From Pontibacillus yanchengensis (GTDB lineage Bacteria > Bacillota > Bacilli > Bacillales > BH030062), in NCBI RefSeq assembly GCF_009856295.1, contig NZ_WMEU01000014.1, positions 1-55,448 on the forward strand: a stretch of 55,448 nucleotides of DNA, written 5' to 3'. Below, piece after piece: positions 51,383 to 55,448 of this stretch (its first letter is position 1; each line of letters begins with the position of its first letter). The notes below the pieces were generated by a model. The model did no database searches, had not been told where the DNA came from, and saw only the letters and a list, made by a program, of their open reading frames with translations. The position numbers and the translations under genes were made by a program.

Positions 51383-51823
51383 TTATGCGTAGAGGTTTAC
51401 AAGGAGACCTTTAATTTCTCCAATTATTCCTAATACATCTATAGATTTCTTCTCTTGTTGCATGACTGCGTCTGTAAGTTCTACCAGTTTCTCATCAACA
51501 GATTCCACAATTGTTAGCTTGCGGTTTTGTCCTTCCATATTCCAACTATGGGACTGTTTTAAGTCCATACCATATTGAACAGCTTCTTCTACAAAAGATT
51601 TCACGAGTCGTTTATAACGAGCTAAGTCTTTAAACGAACGATACCGGGCAACTTTCTCCCCTTGTTTCGTGATATCTTCCATTAATCGTTGAAGCTCTCC
51701 TTTGCGTAACTTATTTGACTGGGTTTGGACCATCGAATCGAAGCCTTTACCTTTATTTTGGTTTGGCTTAGCATTATTCTGGTTGGAATCTAACTGAGAA
51801 CGTAATTCCTGACCGATTTTCAT
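51383..51823 (-). CDS. yaaR: YaaR family protein (DUF327)
   Basis: A 146-residue protein of the DUF327/YaaR family: LMEDITKQGEKVARYRSFKD, LARYKRLVKSFVEEAVQYGM, VESVDEKLVELTDAV and VLGIIGEIKGLLVNLYA. The first ~30 residues are Asn/Gln/Lys-rich and probably disordered. No function is established. The position between darA and holB is conserved. Likely all helical and cytoplasmic. Confidence 0.88.
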   Translation of the reverse strand: MKIGQELRSQLDSNQNNAKPNQNKGKGFDSMVQTQSNKLRKGELQRLMEDITKQGEKVARYRSFKDLARYKRLVKSFVEEAVQYGMDLKQSHSWNMEGQNRKLTIVESVDEKLVELTDAVMQQEKKSIDVLGIIGEIKGLLVNLYA

Positions 51824-51850
51824 CTAGTCATCTTCCTTTCATCATTCTTC

Positions 51851-52180
51851 TTAAAATTGAAAGAATGAGTCAACTGGCATAACAAATACCGTAGCCCCGC
51901 CAACTTCCACTTTTACAGGCTTCGGGATATAGGAATCAGCATTCCCTCCCATAGGAGAAATAGGTGCTACCATTTGGTCACGTTGACTACAATTATCACG
52001 AATAACGTTTAACACATCATCAACAAGATGATCCTCAACACCAATCATCAACGTAGTGTTTCCTTCTTTTAAAAAGCCACCTGAAGTTGAAAGTTTTGTT
52101 GTTTTATAATTATTTTCAGCTAACGCATCCGTTAATCGATTACTATCTTTATCCTGAATAACCGCTAATACCAGCTTCAC
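51851..52180 (-). CDS. darA: Cyclic di-AMP receptor DarA (PII-like, YaaQ)
   Basis: A 109-residue PII-like trimeric protein that binds c-di-AMP. It has KLVLAVIQDKDSNRLTDALA, KTTKLSTSGGFLKEGNTTLM and GVEDHLVDDVLNVIRD at the expected places, with the flexible B-loop between. The start is GTG 52180, eight bases after AGGAGG; longer readings cross that site. Output of the receptor is unknown. c-di-AMP controls potassium and osmolyte uptake, which would matter in a salt-tolerant host (inference). Confidence 0.95.
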   Translation of the reverse strand: MKLVLAVIQDKDSNRLTDALAENNYKTTKLSTSGGFLKEGNTTLMIGVEDHLVDDVLNVIRDNCSQRDQMVAPISPMGGNADSYIPKPVKVEVGGATVFVMPVDSFFQF

Positions 52181-52312
52181 TGGTTCTTCCTCCTTTATGA
52201 AAACCACGACTCATCATTACTTAATGGTGAATGTTGTTTATCTTTTCTGCTACTACACCATTAATAAGAGTCATTTTTATTTATGAAAGCGTGAAAATCA
52301 GAACCTTTTAAC

Positions 52313-52321
52313 CTTATTATA
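52313..52321 (-). promoter_or_regulatory. darA promoter, extended -10
   Basis: TGTTATAAT on the minus strand (hexamer 52316-52321) gives a perfect TATAAT with an upstream TG. No good -35 is seen 17 bases before it. Confidence 0.5.
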
Positions 52322-52417
52322 ACAAGAAACGAGAAAAGAAAAACACGACAATTTCTTATGAAAATGAAATCCCAAATCTCTATCTGTTTCTAAATGGAAG
52401 GGTTCTGACATTAATAT

Positions 52418-52445
52418 GTTACCTTAAGTGTGTACATAAGGTAAC
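52418..52445 (-). terminator. Hairpin over the tmk stop codon, no T-run
   Basis: GTTACCTTA / TAAGGTAAC, extended by TGT/ACA and AATA/TATT, spanning the last codons of tmk. The sequence after it is ATATTAATG, so it is not a classical terminator. It may attenuate, stabilise the mRNA end or serve both strands. Confidence 0.45.
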
Positions 52446-53053
52446 ACAATATTATATACATCCTCTAGTACCTTATCAAAAGATTGGTTCGCATTCACTA
52501 CCTTTATTCTTTCGCTAAACCGATTAATTAACTTTTGATAAGCCTCATAAACGGTGTGATGGAACGTCAGATCTTCTAAATCTAGTCGATTTTGTTCTCG
52601 GAGTTTATTCTCAGCAATACGATTGATTCCTTCTTCAGGTGATAGGTCAAAAAATAGCGTGATATCTGGCATGCAATTTTCAACTGCAAACTCATTTATC
52701 TTATACACTTCTTCCACTCCTAACCCCCTGGCGTAGCCTTGATAAGCTAAACTACTATCAATAAATCGATCACAAAGTACAACTTGTCCCCCTCGAAGAG
52801 CAGGGACCACTTTTTCTACTAAATGCTGCCTTCTTGCTGCCGCATACAACAGCGCCTCTGTTCTCCCATCCATTGCTGTATGACTAGGATTTAATATAAT
52901 TTGACGAATTTTTTCAGAAATCTCTATACCACCTGGCTCTCTAGTTGCCATGGTATCATATCCCTCTTGGTATAATCGCTTCTGGAGGGCTTGTAAAATG
53001 GATGATTTCCCAGCTCCTTCGCCACCTTCAAATGTAATAAAACAACCGCTCAC
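52424..53053 (-). CDS. tmk: Thymidylate kinase
   Basis: Phosphorylates dTMP to dTDP. The 209-residue protein has the P-loop ITFEGGEGAGKSS, the DRF motif in VVLCDRFIDSSLAYQGYARG, the dTMP-contact TREPGG, and a lid with Arg residues. The start is GTG 53053, seven bases after GGAG, giving MSGCFITFEGG as in relatives; ATG 53059 is only one base from that site. It lies 21 bases after yaaO. Confidence 0.96.
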   Translation of the reverse strand: MSGCFITFEGGEGAGKSSILQALQKRLYQEGYDTMATREPGGIEISEKIRQIILNPSHTAMDGRTEALLYAAARRQHLVEKVVPALRGGQVVLCDRFIDSSLAYQGYARGLGVEEVYKINEFAVENCMPDITLFFDLSPEEGINRIAENKLREQNRLDLEDLTFHHTVYEAYQKLINRFSERIKVVNANQSFDKVLEDVYNIVLPYVHT

Positions 53054-53074
53054 AATCATTCTCCTTTGTTCAGT

Positions 53075-54517
53075 TCATGGGTTCTTATATATATGGATTC
53101 CTTTTTCTATAGAGGTCTCATTTGTTTGCACGTGTCTCTTTTGATTTAATAGCTTCTGCAATACCTTCATATGCTCAGATAAGATCCGTTCTCCCTTCAT
53201 AATCAAAGGAATTCCAGGAGGATATGGAATGATGGAATGCGCTGCAATTTTGCCCTCAGCATCTTGCCATGCAACAAATTGCTTATCCATTCCTTTCAAT
53301 TCATGAAATGAGTAAGGTGCTTGTACAACTGAGGATTCATAGAATGTCTTATCCTCTATTGTAGCACGGTATACATATTCAGAGGTAACTGCATTTTGAG
53401 CTGCTTGTTGAAATCGATATAAAATTGATTCCACACTTTCCTGTAAAGATAATCCAAATACAAATAATAGTTGATTCTCCGTTACGAGTTCCGAATAGAT
53501 TCCCTGTTTCTCTAGTTGTGATGCGATCTCCGTTGCAGAATATGGAGGTTCAATATGTAGAGTGAGCTTAAACGGGTCATCCACCTGGTCTTCCATGGGG
53601 AGAACCCTCCACATTGGGTAATCAGCTAAACCTTCTCTTATCTTTTGAATCTCGCTCACTGACTTCCTGATGACATTTGTAGCTATATTGCCCAGGTAAT
53701 AACGGGCCAAATCCAATGATGCCATTATAGGGTAAGACGGACTACTTGATTGGAGCATGTGTAGGTAGTGCGAAAGATCATCTTGGTGCACACGTGATGA
53801 GCTGATGTGCAAATAAGCCCCCATCGTCATAGCAGGTGCCATTTTATGAGCAGATTGCACGACTACATCTGCACCCATTTGTACAGCTGATAGGGGCATA
53901 GGGTTTCCTAATGAAAAGTGCACCCCATGCGCTTCATCTACCATAACAGGAATTCCTTTATCATGAGCTCTATTAATAATTGTCTGCAATTTATATGTAC
54001 GACCAAAATAATCTGGATAGGTAAGAACCACTCCTGATGCATTAGGGTGATCTTCAATTGCTTGTAGCATTCCATCCACACAAACATTTCCCATTCGTTC
54101 ATGCTTTTTATCAAATGTAGGTGAAACAAATATTGGCTTATCTCCAGCAAGCTCAAGTCCGTGCATCACTGATTTATGACAGTTACGCTGAACAATCACT
54201 GGACGACCTTGTTTATGAGAAGCTAATATCATGGCTAAGTTCCCTACTGTGCTGCCACCAATTAGAAAATAAGTTTTTCTTACACCAAACCATTCTGCGG
54301 CCAAAGCTTGAGCATCTAAAATACACCCTTCTGGCTCATGCAGATCATCTAAGCCTTTTATTTCTGTATAATCTATAGATAAAATTGATTTAAATAAATC
54401 ATAACCTCTATCTGGAAAAACAACTCCATTTTTATGCCCCGGTACGTGAAACGATAGCGGCTCTTGGAGATAATGAGATCTCATTGCCTCAAATAGAGGC
54501 GTTTTTGTTTGATCCAT
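53075..54517 (-). CDS. yaaO: Orn/Lys/Arg decarboxylase family PLP enzyme (YaaO)
   Basis: A 480-residue fold-type I decarboxylase related to SpeA. It has LSFHVPGHKNGVVFP, LIGGSTVGNLAMI, the PLP Asp in MVDEAHGVHF and the Schiff-base lysine in VVQSAHKMAPAMT. It has the short C-terminal domain of the Gram-positive type (IIPYPPGIPLIMKGE). The true substrate (Arg, Lys or Orn) cannot be told from sequence; in B. subtilis yaaO is not the main SpeA enzyme. xpaC and yaaN, which precede it in B. subtilis, are absent. Confidence 0.93.
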   Translation of the reverse strand: MDQTKTPLFEAMRSHYLQEPLSFHVPGHKNGVVFPDRGYDLFKSILSIDYTEIKGLDDLHEPEGCILDAQALAAEWFGVRKTYFLIGGSTVGNLAMILASHKQGRPVIVQRNCHKSVMHGLELAGDKPIFVSPTFDKKHERMGNVCVDGMLQAIEDHPNASGVVLTYPDYFGRTYKLQTIINRAHDKGIPVMVDEAHGVHFSLGNPMPLSAVQMGADVVVQSAHKMAPAMTMGAYLHISSSRVHQDDLSHYLHMLQSSSPSYPIMASLDLARYYLGNIATNVIRKSVSEIQKIREGLADYPMWRVLPMEDQVDDPFKLTLHIEPPYSATEIASQLEKQGIYSELVTENQLLFVFGLSLQESVESILYRFQQAAQNAVTSEYVYRATIEDKTFYESSVVQAPYSFHELKGMDKQFVAWQDAEGKIAAHSIIPYPPGIPLIMKGERILSEHMKVLQKLLNQKRHVQTNETSIEKGIHIYKNP

Positions 54518-54679
54518 GCTCTCCCCCCCTTTTTGTTTAGTATCTCTTTTCGTTTACATCTATGAACTATTGTAACAAGAATTTAACGTTTCCGCCGTCT
54601 ATATCACATAAGATCGTAGCTTAACCGCCTCTATAACTTATTAAGCTATACACTAGCCAACATTTTATAATTTCCTGAA

Positions 54680-54794
54680 GAACAAAAGCTCAGGGTGCCC
54701 CTTTAGCGAAGTATATGCTGCGACCCACATAACGTGGGTTGGTTCGATGTTGCTACGTGATGTAGCGATTTCATATAGTACGCTAGACAATAAA
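54680..54794 (+). repeat. Intergenic repeat family A, copy 8 (3' part replaced)
   Basis: AACAAAAGCTCAGGGTGCCC, AGCGAAGTATATGCTGCG, hairpin 1 ACCCAC/GTGGGT (54723-54739), GGTTCGATGTT, and hairpin 2 GCTAC/GTAGC (54752-54766). The sequence then switches to TATAGTACGCTAGACAATAA (54774-54793), shared with 41510. It lies between csfB and yaaO; 54518-54679 shows nothing else. Confidence 0.8.
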
Positions 54795-54820
54795 AAAACC
54801 GAACAAAGTCGCTCGGTTTT
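54792..54820 (-). terminator. csfB terminator
   Basis: Stem AAACCGA / TCGGTTT followed by TTTTATTG on the minus strand. Confidence 0.85.
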
Positions 54821-54827
54821 CATTTCG

Positions 54828-55019
54828 TTAAGAGTATAAAGTTGTTTGATTCATAACTCGCATTTTTTCTAAGAAATATTGGTATTTCTGCGCCGATGGA
54901 TCCGTATGAATCATTTCTTGCTCACATTCTGTACATATGAACATTGTGTATAAATGAATACCTCGTTCTTTCTCTTTCTCACAAACACCACAACGTTCCC
55001 ACTTGTTTTCTTCACTCAT
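54828..55019 (-). CDS. csfB: Anti-sigma factor CsfB (Gin)
   Basis: A 63-residue zinc protein that in B. subtilis keeps SigG off in the forespore and SigE off where not wanted. It has two CxxC pairs (RCGVCEKEKERGIHLYTMF and ICTECEQEM) and the family C-terminus. The start is ATG 55019, about eight bases after GGAGGTG; a longer reading runs through that site. A SigF promoter lies just upstream. Confidence 0.93.
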   Translation of the reverse strand: MSEENKWERCGVCEKEKERGIHLYTMFICTECEQEMIHTDPSAQKYQYFLEKMRVMNQTTLYS

Positions 55020-55041
55020 CGCTCTCCACCTCCGTAAGACT

Positions 55042-55070
55042 AGCATCTCCTAATCTAACGAATTTTATAC
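55042..55070 (-). promoter_or_regulatory. csfB promoter (SigF)
   Basis: GTATA (55066-55070), a 15-base spacer and GGAGATGCT (55042-55050) on the minus strand, fitting the SigF pattern GTATA-N15-GGNNANNNT. It is the same geometry as the fin promoter. Confidence 0.8.
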
Positions 55071-55292
55071 ATAATCTTTGAAAATATGTTTCTTTTAATT
55101 ATATGAAGGTAGGAATAGTTCGTGTTTGTACGTTAAACATTTACATACAAGTTAGTTCATAGCGCCTGTTCATCTATTGACTCTTCCACATGACCTACAC
55201 ACCTCTTTGCTTCCACTAGACCTATTCCGGTCCACAATATCAGACCACTTTCTCCAACACATATATAGTGTACATGAGAGGACTTGTTCAAT

Positions 55293-55448
55293 TATAAGAA
55301 AAGTGCAAGCGCTTGTTTAGTAACGTATATACTGTGGTCTACAGGACGTAGGACAGTTCGATGTTGCTGCGTGACGCAGCGGTTCTATGTTGACTTATCG
55401 TAAGGAGGAGCAGGAAGTTGCTAGCGCTTGAACTAGAAATGTAAGCGC
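55293..55448 (+). repeat. Intergenic repeat family A, copy 9 (runs off the window)
   Basis: AAAAGTGCAAGCGCTTG, AGTAACGTATATACTGTGG, hairpin 1 CTAC/GTAG (55339-55351), hairpin 2 GCTGCG/CGCAGC (55366-55380), ATGTTGACTTATCGTAAGG, AGGAGCAGGAAGTTGCTAG and CGCTTGAACTAGAAATGTAA. The window stops at its end. 55080-55292 shows no gene. Confidence 0.85.

Noticed and set aside
1..55448. A new multi-gene defence, secondary-metabolite or mobile system
   Set aside because: Every intact gene belongs to a recognisable family, and nearly all occupy the same place as in B. subtilis. I saw no unexplained gene cluster.

Overview
The window is a conserved chromosomal block from a spore-forming, low-GC Gram-positive bacterium of the family Bacillaceae. 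Gene order is close to that of the Bacillus subtilis origin-proximal region from csfB to the rrnJ/rrnW ribosomal operons. Protein sequences, several acidic tails and the intergenic repeats suggest a moderately halophilic relative such as Halobacillus, Pontibacillus or Thalassobacillus; that genus guess is inference. Almost all genes lie on the minus strand, so they are transcribed from high to low coordinates. Exceptions are abrB, the tRNA-Met/tRNA-Glu pair and a broken acetyltransferase remnant, all on the plus strand.

In transcription order (right to left): csfB (anti-sigma Gin), yaaO, tmk, darA, yaaR, holB, ricT, yabA, trmN6, yazA and rsmI. Then come divergent abrB (+) and metG (-), followed by tatD, yabE, rnmV, rsmA, yabG, veg, sspF, ispE, purR, spoVG, glmU, prs, ctc, pth, fin, mfd, spoVT, yabM, yabN, rqcP, yabP, yabQ, divIC and yabR. 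Next are ytvA (a blue-light LOV-STAS receptor, not at this place in B. subtilis), the tRNA pair, spoIIE, yabS, yabT, tilS, hpt, ftsH, coaX, hslO, yacD and cysK. The block ends with folP, folB, folK, yazB, a broken dusB, lysS, and the promoters and first ~110 bases of a 16S rRNA gene running off the left edge.

The block mixes housekeeping work (translation, folate, PRPP/nucleotide and cell-wall precursor synthesis, replication control, transcription-coupled repair) with sporulation. Promoters matching SigA, SigB (ctc), SigH (spoVG), SigE (yabP), SigF (fin, csfB), SigG (spoVT) and SigK (yabG) can be read directly. So can Spo0A boxes around abrB and a PurR box in front of purR. Relative to B. 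subtilis the window lacks pabB-pabA-pabC before folP, most of dusB, yabJ between purR and spoVG, and xpaC-yaaN between csfB and yaaO.

I found no CRISPR array, prophage, insertion sequence, toxin or defence gene, and no unknown multi-gene system. What the genes do not explain is the intergenic DNA. One repeat family (family A, about ten full or partial copies) carries two small hairpins whose arms change in a compensating way between copies. A second (family B) and third (family C) repeat family each appear as two copies. Three family A copies surround the tRNA pair and ytvA, which marks that spot as a place of gene insertion.
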